From positions 1 to 5,633 of the forward strand of contig JAHFJT010000072.1 of the NCBI GenBank assembly GCA_023245695.1: a stretch of 5,633 nucleotides of DNA. Reading direction: 5' to 3'. Below are positions 1 to 5,398 of this stretch, piece after piece. This DNA is from Candidatus Peregrinibacteria bacterium. GTDB taxonomy: Bacteria > Patescibacteriota > Gracilibacteria > UBA1369 > UBA12463. Made by a program: the position numbers and the translations under genes. Every line of letters starts with the position of its first letter. The first letter of the stretch is position 1. The notes beneath the pieces are model-generated. The model did no database searches. It was given only the letters and a program-made list of their open reading frames with translations, and had not been told where the DNA came from.

Positions 1-143
1 GGAACGCTCTTTCGCTTGCTCTGTGGTTTCTTCGCTGTAGCTGCGGGAGCGGGAGCAGCGCCCCTCCCGGGACTACCTGCTGGATCGCCTTCGCTTTGCT
101 TCGGTGTGGTGGCCTTAGTTGGTTTCTTTTCTTTTTCTGCCAT
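1..143 (-). CDS. rpsK: 30S ribosomal protein S11, N-terminal part (runs off left edge)
   Basis: S11 forms part of the 30S platform and helps shape the mRNA exit channel. Only the first 47 codons are inside the window. The ATG is at 141-143 on the minus strand; the reading frame is open to the left edge and ends in Lys-Arg-Lys-Ser-Val, which matches the basic stretch just before the conserved S11 core. The conserved core itself lies outside, so the call rests on this junction plus position directly after rpsM, where rpsK is expected. Residues 1-42 are a low-complexity tail rich in Lys, Ala, Pro and Gly (for example Gly-Arg-Gly-Ala-Ala-Pro-Ala-Pro-Ala at 26-34), roughly 30 residues longer than the E. 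coli N-terminus. No Shine-Dalgarno is visible; the bases before the ATG are CATCCCC. Its 66-base gap from rpsM holds a hairpin. Confidence 0.85.
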   Translation of the reverse strand, partial: MAEKEKKPTKATTPKQSEGDPAGSPGRGAAPAPAATAKKPQSKRKSV

Positions 144-184
144 GGGGATGCTTATAGAGATGAATAAATGGGGGAGCGGGCGGC

Positions 185-207
185 TGCATTCGCCTTTGGC
201 TCATGCA
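185..207 (-). other. RNA hairpin with tandem G-A mismatches after rpsM
   Basis: On the transcribed (minus) strand the sequence folds symmetrically: TGCAT, then GA, then GCC, a loop AAA, then GGC, GA and ATGCA. The outer five pairs and inner three pairs are perfect. They are separated by opposed GA/GA, the arrangement that makes stable sheared tandem G-A pairs in RNA; on the plus strand the same positions would be TC/TC mismatches. The hairpin starts two bases after the rpsM stop codon and ends 41 bases before the rpsK start. It is not followed by a U run, so it does not look like an intrinsic terminator. A role in mRNA processing, stability or protein binding is possible but is only inference. 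Confidence 0.5.
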
Positions 208-209
208 TA

Positions 210-584
210 TTACTTGGTGACTACCTTCTTGTTTGCTACTGTCTTCTTCTTACCCTTTCGAGTACGAGCATTCTTTCGAGTGCGCTGTCCTCGAACCGGA
301 AGACCACGTTTGTGTCGAAGACCACGGTATGTGCCAGTATCTACCAGATGCTTGATATCTGACTGTACCTTTCGTCGAAGATCACCTTCGGTAGCAAATT
401 TAGCAATACGTTCACGAAGTTTGTTGACCTCATCTTCTGAGAGATCTTGAACTTTCTTGTTGATGTCGATATTGAGTTCTTTGAGAATTTTCGTTGAAGT
501 GGCTTTTCCGACACCGAAGATGTAGGTGAGACCGATTTGAACGCGTTTTTCTTTTGGAAGGTTGACTCCGGCGATACGTGCCAT
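210..584 (-). CDS. rpsM: 30S ribosomal protein S13
   Basis: S13 sits on the head of the 30S subunit and contacts the P-site tRNA and the 50S subunit (intersubunit bridges). The product is 124 residues, close to the usual 115-125. It begins with the family hallmark Met-Ala-Arg-Ile-Ala-Gly-Val at 1-7, followed by the helical region with Gly-Val-Gly-Lys at 24-27. It ends with the strongly conserved basic tail containing Tyr-Arg-Gly-Leu-Arg-His (86-91) and Arg-Gly-Gln-Arg-Thr-Arg-Lys-Asn-Ala-Arg-Thr (98-108), then a Lys-rich end. The same frame is open 25 codons further upstream to another ATG, but that extension overlaps rpmJ and lacks S13 similarity, so the start at 582-584 is chosen. Only 22 bases separate it from rpmJ, so there is no room between the genes for an E. 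coli-type S4-binding alpha-operon leader. No Shine-Dalgarno is visible. Confidence 0.97.
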   Translation of the reverse strand: MARIAGVNLPKEKRVQIGLTYIFGVGKATSTKILKELNIDINKKVQDLSEDEVNKLRERIAKFATEGDLRRKVQSDIKHLVDTGTYRGLRHKRGLPVRGQRTRKNARTRKGKKKTVANKKVVTK

Positions 585-606
585 AGCAGTTAAAAGTGTT
601 AAATAA

Positions 607-720
607 TTATCCCTGTCGCTGTTTATGTTTCTTGGTCTCGCAAATAATACGAATGACACCCTTACGTCGGATGACCTTACATTTATTGCAGATTGGTTTG
701 ACTGATGATCGTACTTTCAT
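607..720 (-). CDS. rpmJ: 50S ribosomal protein L36
   Basis: L36 is the smallest 50S protein, binding 23S rRNA near the L7/L12 stalk base. Translating the minus strand from the ATG at 718-720 gives 37 residues ending at a TAA at 607-609, exactly the family length. It starts Met-Lys-Val-Arg-Ser-Ser-Val-Lys-Pro and ends Lys-His-Lys-Gln-Arg-Gln-Gly, both characteristic. The zinc-binding set is complete: Cys11, Cys14, Cys27 and His32, so this is the zinc-containing form rather than the Cys-free paralogue. It lies 13 bases after infA and 22 bases before rpsM, the standard order. The leader before the ATG is strikingly C-rich (GCACCCCAACCCC) with no purine-rich ribosome-binding site. Confidence 0.97.
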   Translation of the reverse strand: MKVRSSVKPICNKCKVIRRKGVIRIICETKKHKQRQG

Positions 721-733
721 GGGGTTGGGGTGC

Positions 734-973
734 TTATTTATTGCGGAAGATAATTCGGCCTTTGGTGAGATCGTAAGGACTGATTTCGAGCGTTACGGTG
801 TCTCCTTCGAGAATCTTGATGTAATTGATTCGCATTTTTCCTGAGATATGCGCGTGAACAACCTGGTCGATGAATTTAGGAATTTTCTGGTCAGTAATCT
901 TGACCTTAAACTGCGTATTTGGCAGCGTTTCGATCACAATTCCTTCAACGACTATATGGTCGTCTTTGCTCAT
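734..973 (-). CDS. infA: Translation initiation factor IF-1
   Basis: IF-1 binds the A site of the 30S subunit during initiation and cooperates with IF-2 and IF-3. The 79-residue product is a single S1-type OB fold. Clear family segments are Glu-Thr-Leu-Pro-Asn-Thr at 15-20, His-Ile-Ser-Gly-Lys-Met-Arg at 42-48, Asn-Tyr-Ile-Lys-Ile-Leu at 50-55, and Pro-Tyr-Asp-Leu-Thr-Lys-Gly-Arg-Ile at 66-74. It is seven residues longer than the 72-residue E. coli protein, and the extra residues fall in the strand-strand loop before His-Ile-Ser-Gly (about residues 27-36). The start at 971-973 gives the expected short N-terminus. It is the first gene after a 165-base gap containing a promoter, so it probably leads its own transcript with rpmJ, rpsM and rpsK. 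No Shine-Dalgarno is visible; the leader reads TTTTTCCCTAACCT. Confidence 0.97.
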   Translation of the reverse strand: MSKDDHIVVEGIVIETLPNTQFKVKITDQKIPKFIDQVVHAHISGKMRINYIKILEGDTVTLEISPYDLTKGRIIFRNK

Positions 974-1016
974 AGGTTAGGGAAAAACACTAAATTTACA
1001 GACAAAAAGCGAGTGG

Positions 1017-1045
1017 ATTCTACACTAACGGATTTTGTATTGCAA
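1017..1045 (-). promoter_or_regulatory. Sigma70-like promoter for infA-rpmJ-rpsM-rpsK
   Basis: On the minus strand there is a -35 box TTGCAA (1040-1045; four of six match TTGACA), a spacer of exactly 17 bases, and a -10 box TAGAAT (1017-1022; five of six match TATAAT). Upstream of the -35 is an A/T-rich run (about 1046-1065) that resembles an UP element. Transcription would start near 1010, giving a leader of about 37 bases before the infA ATG. It lies in the largest intergenic gap of the window (974-1138), which supports a real promoter. Sigma specificity in this organism is assumed, not shown. Confidence 0.65.
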
Positions 1046-1069
1046 GAAAATTTTAATGTATTTTTCCGG

Positions 1070-1102
1070 TGTCCTGTGGACAAAAACAGCCCCTGTGGAA
1101 AT
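1070..1102. repeat. Palindrome and paired DnaA-box-like repeats upstream of the infA promoter
   Basis: The 8-base word CCTGTGGA occurs twice on the plus strand, at 1073-1080 and 1092-1099, 19 bases apart (just under two helical turns). The first copy lies in a perfect inverted repeat TGTCC-TGT-GGACA (1070-1082). On the minus strand the first copy reads TTGTCCACA (1075-1083), one base from the TTATCCACA DnaA box and equal to the form used in many actinobacteria; the second reads ATTTCCACA (1094-1102), a weaker match. The pair sits 25-57 bases upstream of the -35 box. An operator or DnaA-responsive site is plausible, but binding cannot be judged from sequence alone. Confidence 0.4.
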
Positions 1103-1138
1103 GGGTGAAAAATAGCGAGCTTGGGGAGGTTTTCAGCT

Positions 1139-1936
1139 TTATCCCTGAAGGAGGCTTGGGTAGAGCGGGTCGAGGTCGGGACGGCGGGTGAGGACTTCGA
1201 AGCCGGTTTCGGTGATGAGAATGGAGTGTTCGACCTGGATGGCCCACGAGCGATCTTTTGTAATAATGTTCCAGCCGTCGTCGAGGGTCTTGATTCCAGC
1301 TTTGCCGGTGCAGAAGATCGGCTCAATCGCGATGACCATGTTGGCCTTGAGGTGGAAGTTTGGGGCGTCGGCCTCAAAGTTGGTAATGGAGGGGTCTTCG
1401 TGGAGCATCTTGCCGACGCCGTGTCCGGAGAGCTCGCGGATGACGCTGTAGCCGTTGCGTTCGATGACCTCCTGGATGATTTTGGAGATTTTCCGGACGG
1501 GAACATCCGGCCGCACGAGGTCTATGGCGGAGCTGAGCGCCATTTCAGCGGTTTTGATGAGCTTTTTGATTTTGTCGGATTTGCGGCCGAGCGGGCCCAC
1601 CGGGACCGCGATGGCCGAGTCCGTGTGAAAACCTTTGTGATATAAACCACCGTCGATCTTCAAAAGATCACCGTCTTGCAGAACTCGTTCTCCGGGGATT
1701 GTGTGGACGACCTCTTCATTCACGGCCGTGCAGATGACCCCCGGAAACCCTCGGTAGCCAAGAAATGATGGCTGACTTCCATACTTCTTAATGAGCTCAC
1801 GTGCCTTTGTGTCGAGGTGCAAGGTTGTCATGCCTGGCTCAACAATGCGTGCCAGGTCGAGGAGGATTTGGCCAAGGAGCGCCCCTCCTTCCCGCATAGC
1901 CTCAATGTCTTTGGGAGTTTTGTAGGTGATGTTCAT
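1139..1936 (-). CDS. map: Methionine aminopeptidase, type I
   Basis: MetAP removes the initiator methionine from nascent proteins in the cytosol, using a two-metal centre. The 265-residue product is close to the E. coli length (264) and spans the full pita-bread fold without the type II insertion. The five metal ligands are visible: Asp95 and Asp106 (Lys-Ile-Asp ... Phe-His-Thr-Asp, the correct 11-residue spacing), His179 in Gly-Lys-Met-Leu-His-Glu, Glu205 in Ile-Glu-Pro and Glu236 in Val-Glu-His. The substrate-site histidine is His78 in Val-Val-His-Thr-Ile-Pro. The start at 1934-1936 gives the usual N-terminus and lies 21 bases after the adk stop; no Shine-Dalgarno is visible. The gene is about 56% GC by my count over 1141-1920, clearly above the neighbouring ribosomal-protein genes (about 37-47% in sampled 60-base lines), and its arginine codons favour CGC/CGG rather than CGA. 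It is the last gene before the infA promoter. Confidence 0.97.
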   Translation of the reverse strand: MNITYKTPKDIEAMREGGALLGQILLDLARIVEPGMTTLHLDTKARELIKKYGSQPSFLGYRGFPGVICTAVNEEVVHTIPGERVLQDGDLLKIDGGLYHKGFHTDSAIAVPVGPLGRKSDKIKKLIKTAEMALSSAIDLVRPDVPVRKISKIIQEVIERNGYSVIRELSGHGVGKMLHEDPSITNFEADAPNFHLKANMVIAIEPIFCTGKAGIKTLDDGWNIITKDRSWAIQVEHSILITETGFEVLTRRPDLDPLYPSLLQG

Positions 1937-1957
1937 GGGTGTATGTTCGAGAGTTCG

Positions 1958-2605
1958 TTATGAAGCCGGAGAGTTGATCTTGTTGAAAAGTTCCTTTGTG
2001 ACTTCTTCAATCGGCGGCTGAGCATTCACGAAGATCATCTTGTTCTGCTGTTTCCACTCTTCGACGAGGGGTGTGGTTTCCTTGTAGAAAATTTCAATGC
2101 GAGTTTTGATCGCGTCCGCATTGTCGTCGGCTCGGGTCATAAGTTCACCTCCGCATTTTTCACATGCTGGCTGGGTGTACATGGCTGGATAGATCGTTTT
2201 GCAAACCTTGCACATGCGTCGTGTGACGAGTCGGCGCTCTGCTTCTTCACGTGAGAGCTCGAAATAAATACCGGTGTAATCTCTGCCAAGTTCATTCAGG
2301 AGCGTGACAAACTGATCGTTCTGTTCTTTATTTCTTGGAATACCGTCGAAGATAATTGATGATCCTTTTCCATCCTGGCTCATGGTCGTGGCAAAGTTTC
2401 GAACAATCTCCATGACTACTTCGGTTGGAACGAGGTGGCCTGCGTCGATGATGGATTTTACTTTGCGTCCAAGATCCGAGTCTTCTGCGGAAAGACGGCG
2501 AAGTTCGCCACCCATTTCAAAGTAAAGTGCTGGCAATTTCTCGGCAAGAATCTTTCCTTGCGTTCCTTTTCCTGAGCCCTGAATGCCGAAGAGGATAAAG
2601 TCCAT
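1958..2605 (-). CDS. adk: Adenylate kinase
   Basis: Adenylate kinase interconverts ATP plus AMP with two ADP in the cytosol. The 215-residue product matches the long bacterial form. The P-loop is Gly-Ile-Gln-Gly-Ser-Gly-Lys-Gly-Thr at 7-15; Asp-Gly-Ile-Pro-Arg at 87-91 is the second AMP/phosphate arginine motif; the LID (about 122-160) has four zinc-type cysteines (132, 135, 148, 151); Arg158 and Arg169 with Asp-Asp-Asn at 160-162 are the conserved C-terminal site. The usual Ser-Thr-Gly-Asp AMP motif is replaced by Glu-Met-Gly-Gly at 30-33, although Arg36 is kept. The frame is open 24 codons further upstream inside secY, but that Ser/Thr-rich stretch is not family sequence; the ATG at 2603-2605 puts the P-loop at its normal position. 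This start lies one base after the secY stop, so translational coupling is likely. Confidence 0.97.
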   Translation of the reverse strand: MDFILFGIQGSGKGTQGKILAEKLPALYFEMGGELRRLSAEDSDLGRKVKSIIDAGHLVPTEVVMEIVRNFATTMSQDGKGSSIIFDGIPRNKEQNDQFVTLLNELGRDYTGIYFELSREEAERRLVTRRMCKVCKTIYPAMYTQPACEKCGGELMTRADDNADAIKTRIEIFYKETTPLVEEWKQQNKMIFVNAQPPIEEVTKELFNKINSPAS

Positions 2606-2606
2606 A

Positions 2607-3905
2607 CTAGTAGAACTTTTTATAGTCGTGCATGATGAGCTGAGCGTTGATCTGTCGGATGAGGTCGAGAACGACACCCACGACGATGATCAAACCAGCA
2701 CCACTCAAGATCGTCTGAAGACTTCCGACTGATCCTGGGAAGAATCGCTGGTAGATCATTGGAATAACACCAATGAGACCAATGAAGATACCTCCGAAGA
2801 GATTGAGATGGTTCGAGACTTTTCCAAGATACTCAGATGTCTGTGTACCTGGTCGAATGCCTGGAATGTATCCACCTCGCTTCTGAATATTCTCAGCAAC
2901 TTCCTTTGGGTTGAAGGTGATCGAGACGTAGAAGTAGGTGAAGAGAATGTTCAAGAGGAAGTAGATCACCATGTACAAGATCGAGTTTGTCGTGAAGTGT
3001 GTAATGAGCCACTGCGCGCCATTTCGGAGCCAATCTGTCTTCGCGTTCTGAAGGAACTGAGAGATGATGGTTGGGAAGGAGATGATAGCGAAGGCAAAGA
3101 TAATTGGCACCATTCCAGCCTGATTAACTCGAATTGGAAGCGCTGCTTCTTCGCTGCTTTCAGCCTTTACCCCACGGCCAGCGTAGGTGATTGGAATTCG
3201 TCGCTGACCCTCAGTAATCATAATCACAATGATCGAAAGGATCACGGTGATGAGGAGCATAAGAATGAATGAGATGAGCTTGCTGTTATCTTGACCGGCG
3301 ACGAGCAAGTTTGCTCCCACGGCCTGTGGGATGTTGTTGACGATACCAGCAAAGATCAAGATAGAGATACCGTTTCCGATACCCTTTTCACTAATGAGCT
3401 CACCGAGCCACATGAGAAGAATGGTTCCTGTCGTAATCGTAAGCATGATCGGAAGAATAACTCGTGGATCACGGATGTTCTCAACGATAGCGACCTGAGA
3501 CTGTGTATTGAGAAGAATAATGGTACCGTAGGACTGGAGAAGGGCGAGCGGAACCGCGAGCCATCGAGTGTATTTGGTAAGTTTTCGCTGACCCATTTCA
3601 CCTTCTTTTGAGAGACTCTCCCAGCTTGGGATGATCACCGTAAGGAGCTGGATGATAATAGATGCATTAATATATGGAGAAAGACCCATTAAGATGATGG
3701 AGAAGTTTTCTGCACTTCCACCTGTGAGAACGTTGAAAGCACCAAGGAGCTGGTTTCGGGCAAAGATGCCCTTGATAGCTTCAAGGTTGGCTCCGGGAAT
3801 ACTTACCTGACCAAGGAGACGGAAGACGACGATTGCGAAAAGAGTGAAGAGAATTTTCTGGCGCAAGTCGCGTGAGTTCCAGATTTGAAGCAAGTATTTA
3901 GCCAC
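2607..3905 (-). CDS. secY: Preprotein translocase subunit SecY
   Basis: SecY is the protein-conducting channel of the Sec translocon in the cytoplasmic membrane, working with SecE, SecG, SecA and the ribosome. The 432-residue product has the ten hydrophobic segments of the family, roughly at 17-35, 68-92, 115-133, 149-170, 180-200, 209-232, 263-286, 305-330, 367-385 and 396-415. The plug region lies around 53-67. The cytoplasmic loops used by ribosome and SecA are present: Glu-Gly-Gln-Arg-Arg-Ile-Pro at 232-238, and Pro-Gly-Ile-Arg-Pro-Gly-Thr at 348-354, whose Arg351 corresponds to the functionally essential E. coli Arg357. The start is a GTG at 3903-3905, the only non-ATG start here, chosen because it gives a normal N-terminus (Met-Ala-Lys-Tyr) and no better start precedes it. 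The leader is pure pyrimidine just upstream (TCTCCTCTCC). It ends with TAG, the only non-TAA stop seen. Confidence 0.97.
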   Translation of the reverse strand: MAKYLLQIWNSRDLRQKILFTLFAIVVFRLLGQVSIPGANLEAIKGIFARNQLLGAFNVLTGGSAENFSIILMGLSPYINASIIIQLLTVIIPSWESLSKEGEMGQRKLTKYTRWLAVPLALLQSYGTIILLNTQSQVAIVENIRDPRVILPIMLTITTGTILLMWLGELISEKGIGNGISILIFAGIVNNIPQAVGANLLVAGQDNSKLISFILMLLITVILSIIVIMITEGQRRIPITYAGRGVKAESSEEAALPIRVNQAGMVPIIFAFAIISFPTIISQFLQNAKTDWLRNGAQWLITHFTTNSILYMVIYFLLNILFTYFYVSITFNPKEVAENIQKRGGYIPGIRPGTQTSEYLGKVSNHLNLFGGIFIGLIGVIPMIYQRFFPGSVGSLQTILSGAGLIIVVGVVLDLIRQINAQLIMHDYKKFY

Positions 3906-3956
3906 GGAGAGGAGATAGTAAAGAAAGTAAAACGAGGCTATGCAGGTTTAAACTCT

Positions 3957-4439
3957 TTACGCCTCTTTAGAGTCTTCAGTTTTAGAAGTTTTCAATAGCT
4001 CCTGAACTGATCCTTTTGCACTTTCGATCTTAGCACGAGCTGACGCTACGACGCGATCGATTTTTACAGTAAGTTTTTTTGTAAGTTCGCCACCCCCAAG
4101 AATCTTTACTGGAAGTACGTTTGCTCGGATGAGTCCTTTTTCGAATAACGTGGTTACATCAACCATATCGCCATCATTGAAGACATTGAGAGCGCTGACA
4201 TTGACTACCTGATACTCTACTCGTGTTGGATTCTTGAATCCTCGGAGTTTTGGAAGTCGTCGGACGAGCGGGGTCTGTCCACCTTCGAAACGAGGTGCAA
4301 TATTTCCACCACTTCGAGCCTTCTGACCCTTATTTCCTCGTGTTGAGAATGTTCCATGACCAGAGCCATTTCCGCGTCCTACGCGCTTCTTTGAGTGCTT
4401 CGATCCTTTGTATGGTTTGAGAGTTGAAAGTGATGACAT
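3957..4439 (-). CDS. rplO: 50S ribosomal protein L15
   Basis: L15 is an assembly protein deep in the 50S subunit. The 160-residue product has the basic, glycine-rich N-terminal extension that penetrates rRNA (Arg-Val-Gly-Arg-Gly-Asn-Gly-Ser-Gly at 19-27 and Arg-Gly-Asn-Lys-Gly-Gln-Lys-Ala-Arg-Ser-Gly at 34-44). The family signature Phe-Glu-Gly-Gly-Gln-Thr-Pro-Leu follows at 51-58, and the globular C-terminal domain has Lys-Ile-Leu-Gly-Gly-Gly-Glu-Leu at 112-119. A short Lys/Glu/Ser-rich tail follows residue 148, making it slightly longer than the E. coli protein (144). It follows rpsE after only 23 bases, where rpmD would normally be. The leader before the ATG is CAATTTTCACC, without Shine-Dalgarno. 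Seven of its twelve arginine codons are CGA. Confidence 0.97.
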   Translation of the reverse strand: MSSLSTLKPYKGSKHSKKRVGRGNGSGHGTFSTRGNKGQKARSGGNIAPRFEGGQTPLVRRLPKLRGFKNPTRVEYQVVNVSALNVFNDGDMVDVTTLFEKGLIRANVLPVKILGGGELTKKLTVKIDRVVASARAKIESAKGSVQELLKTSKTEDSKEA

Positions 4440-4462
4440 GGTGAAAATTGTTTACGTTAGAA

Positions 4463-5020
4463 TTATTCTTTTGATGGCGTGACAGGAGATTTTGGCGCAG
4501 CTGCCGGAGCAGTCTTTGCCTCGGTTCCAGCTTTCATTTCAGTAACCTTAGGCTGCTGAAGCTTCTGGAGTGCCATGATCGTTGCTCGTGCATTTGCAAT
4601 CTTGTTTGTCGTTCCAAATCGCTTACTAAGAACATTCTTTACACCAGCGAGGTCGAGAATCTTTCGGATCGCTCCACCTGCGATGATACCCGTACCTTCT
4701 GAAGCAGGCTTCATCATAAGGATTGCTGCCTTGAACTTCTGGTCTGTTGGGTGTGGAATCGTGTTCTTGACGATAGGTACGTTGATGAGGTTCTTCTTTG
4801 CCTTAGAAATAGCCTTCTGAATTGCAATCGCAACTTCACCAGCCTTTCCAAGTCCAATTCCCACTTTTCCTTTTCGATTTCCAATTACAACGGTTGCTCG
4901 GAAACGAAGGCGTCGTCCACCGGCTACCACACGAGTAACACGATCGATCTGAAGAACTTCTTCTTCAAACTCTTTTGGCTCTCTTGGTGTAATTGATCTT
5001 CGATTTTGTGGTTTTCCCAT
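4463..5020 (-). CDS. rpsE: 30S ribosomal protein S5
   Basis: S5 lies on the solvent side of the 30S subunit near the mRNA entry channel and contributes to decoding accuracy. The 185-residue product has the N-terminal double-stranded-RNA-binding-type domain (about 20-83, with Val-Val-Ala-Gly-Gly-Arg-Arg at 31-37 and Gly-Lys-Val-Gly-Ile-Gly-Leu-Gly-Lys-Ala at 51-60). The C-terminal domain spans about 95-153, with Pro-Ala-Ser-Glu-Gly-Thr-Gly-Ile-Ile-Ala-Gly-Gly at 105-116. Residues 156-185 form a low-complexity Ala/Pro/Lys tail absent from E. coli S5 (167 residues). It lies 33 bases after rplR and 23 bases before rplO. The start at 5018-5020 gives a short basic N-terminus before the domain; the leader (ACCGTCACCAACACT) shows no Shine-Dalgarno. 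Confidence 0.97.
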   Translation of the reverse strand: MGKPQNRRSITPREPKEFEEEVLQIDRVTRVVAGGRRLRFRATVVIGNRKGKVGIGLGKAGEVAIAIQKAISKAKKNLINVPIVKNTIPHPTDQKFKAAILMMKPASEGTGIIAGGAIRKILDLAGVKNVLSKRFGTTNKIANARATIMALQKLQQPKVTEMKAGTEAKTAPAAAPKSPVTPSKE

Positions 5021-5053
5021 AGTGTTGGTGACGGTAAGAAAAGTGATTAGAAA

Positions 5054-5398
5054 TTAAAACTGAAGTCCTCCTTCACGAGCGCCTTCGGCAAGAGCCTTTA
5101 CGCGTCCGTGGTACTTGTATCCATTTCGGTCGAAGACACAAGCAGAGATACCTTTTTCTTTAGCAAGCTTTGCGATTTCCATACCAATTTTTTTGGCACT
5201 CTCGGTCTTTGTACCTGTTTTCTTTGCTTTGAGATCGGAGAATGAAAGAAGAACTTTCTTTGATTCGTCGTCGATGAGCTGCGCGTAGGTGCTCATGTTG
5301 CTTCGAAAAACGAGGAGTCGTGGACGCTCTGCTGTTCCGTTGATTCGAGTTCGAATACGGATGTGTCGTCGTTGTCGTGTTGATGCTTTCGTGTCCAT
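5054..5398 (-). CDS. rplR: 50S ribosomal protein L18
   Basis: L18 binds 5S rRNA together with L5 and L25-type proteins and joins it to the central protuberance of the 50S subunit. The 114-residue product matches the usual 115-120. It has the arginine-rich N-terminus (eight Arg among residues 8-27), the conserved core Arg-Pro-Arg-Leu-Leu-Val-Phe-Arg-Ser-Asn at 25-34 with Tyr-Ala-Gln-Leu-Ile-Asp-Asp at 38-44, and the C-terminal signature Phe-Asp-Arg-Asn-Gly-Tyr-Lys-Tyr-His-Gly-Arg-Val at 89-100 followed by Ala-Arg-Glu-Gly-Gly-Leu. The ATG at 5396-5398 is preceded by a pyrimidine stretch (TCTCTCCT), not a Shine-Dalgarno. Eight of twelve arginine codons are CGA. It follows rplF after an unusually long 102-base gap that holds a hairpin. 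Confidence 0.97.
   Translation of the reverse strand: MDTKASTRQRRHIRIRTRINGTAERPRLLVFRSNMSTYAQLIDDESKKVLLSFSDLKAKKTGTKTESAKKIGMEIAKLAKEKGISACVFDRNGYKYHGRVKALAEGAREGGLQF

Noticed and set aside
16..450. 144-codon open frame on the plus strand
   Set aside because: It is antisense to rpsK and rpsM, both well supported, and its Arg/Ser-rich translation is what the reverse of basic ribosomal genes gives.
585..659. Upstream in-frame start that would lengthen rpsM by 25 codons
   Set aside because: It overlaps rpmJ and precedes the invariant S13 N-terminus Met-Ala-Arg-Ile-Ala-Gly, which is the natural start.
1082..1096. Possible intrinsic terminator after map (ACAG-GGG-CTGT followed by TTTT on the minus strand)
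   Set aside because: The stem has only four pairs and the T run is short and overlaps the stem's last base; too weak to call, though termination somewhere in this gap remains possible.
1070..1102. Replication origin suggested by two DnaA-box-like words
   Set aside because: Only two boxes, one of them weak, and there is no dnaA/dnaN context or long AT-rich unwinding region; a regulatory site is the more modest reading.
970..1506. 178-codon minus-strand open frame overlapping map and the infA promoter gap
   Set aside because: It is out of frame with map, very Ser/Thr/Pro-rich, and has no recognisable domain; it is a frame shadow.
1121..1645. 174-codon open frame on the plus strand
   Set aside because: It lies antisense inside map, whose five metal ligands are intact on the other strand; its composition is a shadow of map's GC-rich codons and it resembles no family I know.
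2606..2677. Upstream in-frame start that would lengthen adk by 24 codons
   Set aside because: The extension lies in secY's coding end, is Ser/Thr low-complexity, and would push the P-loop away from its normal N-terminal place.
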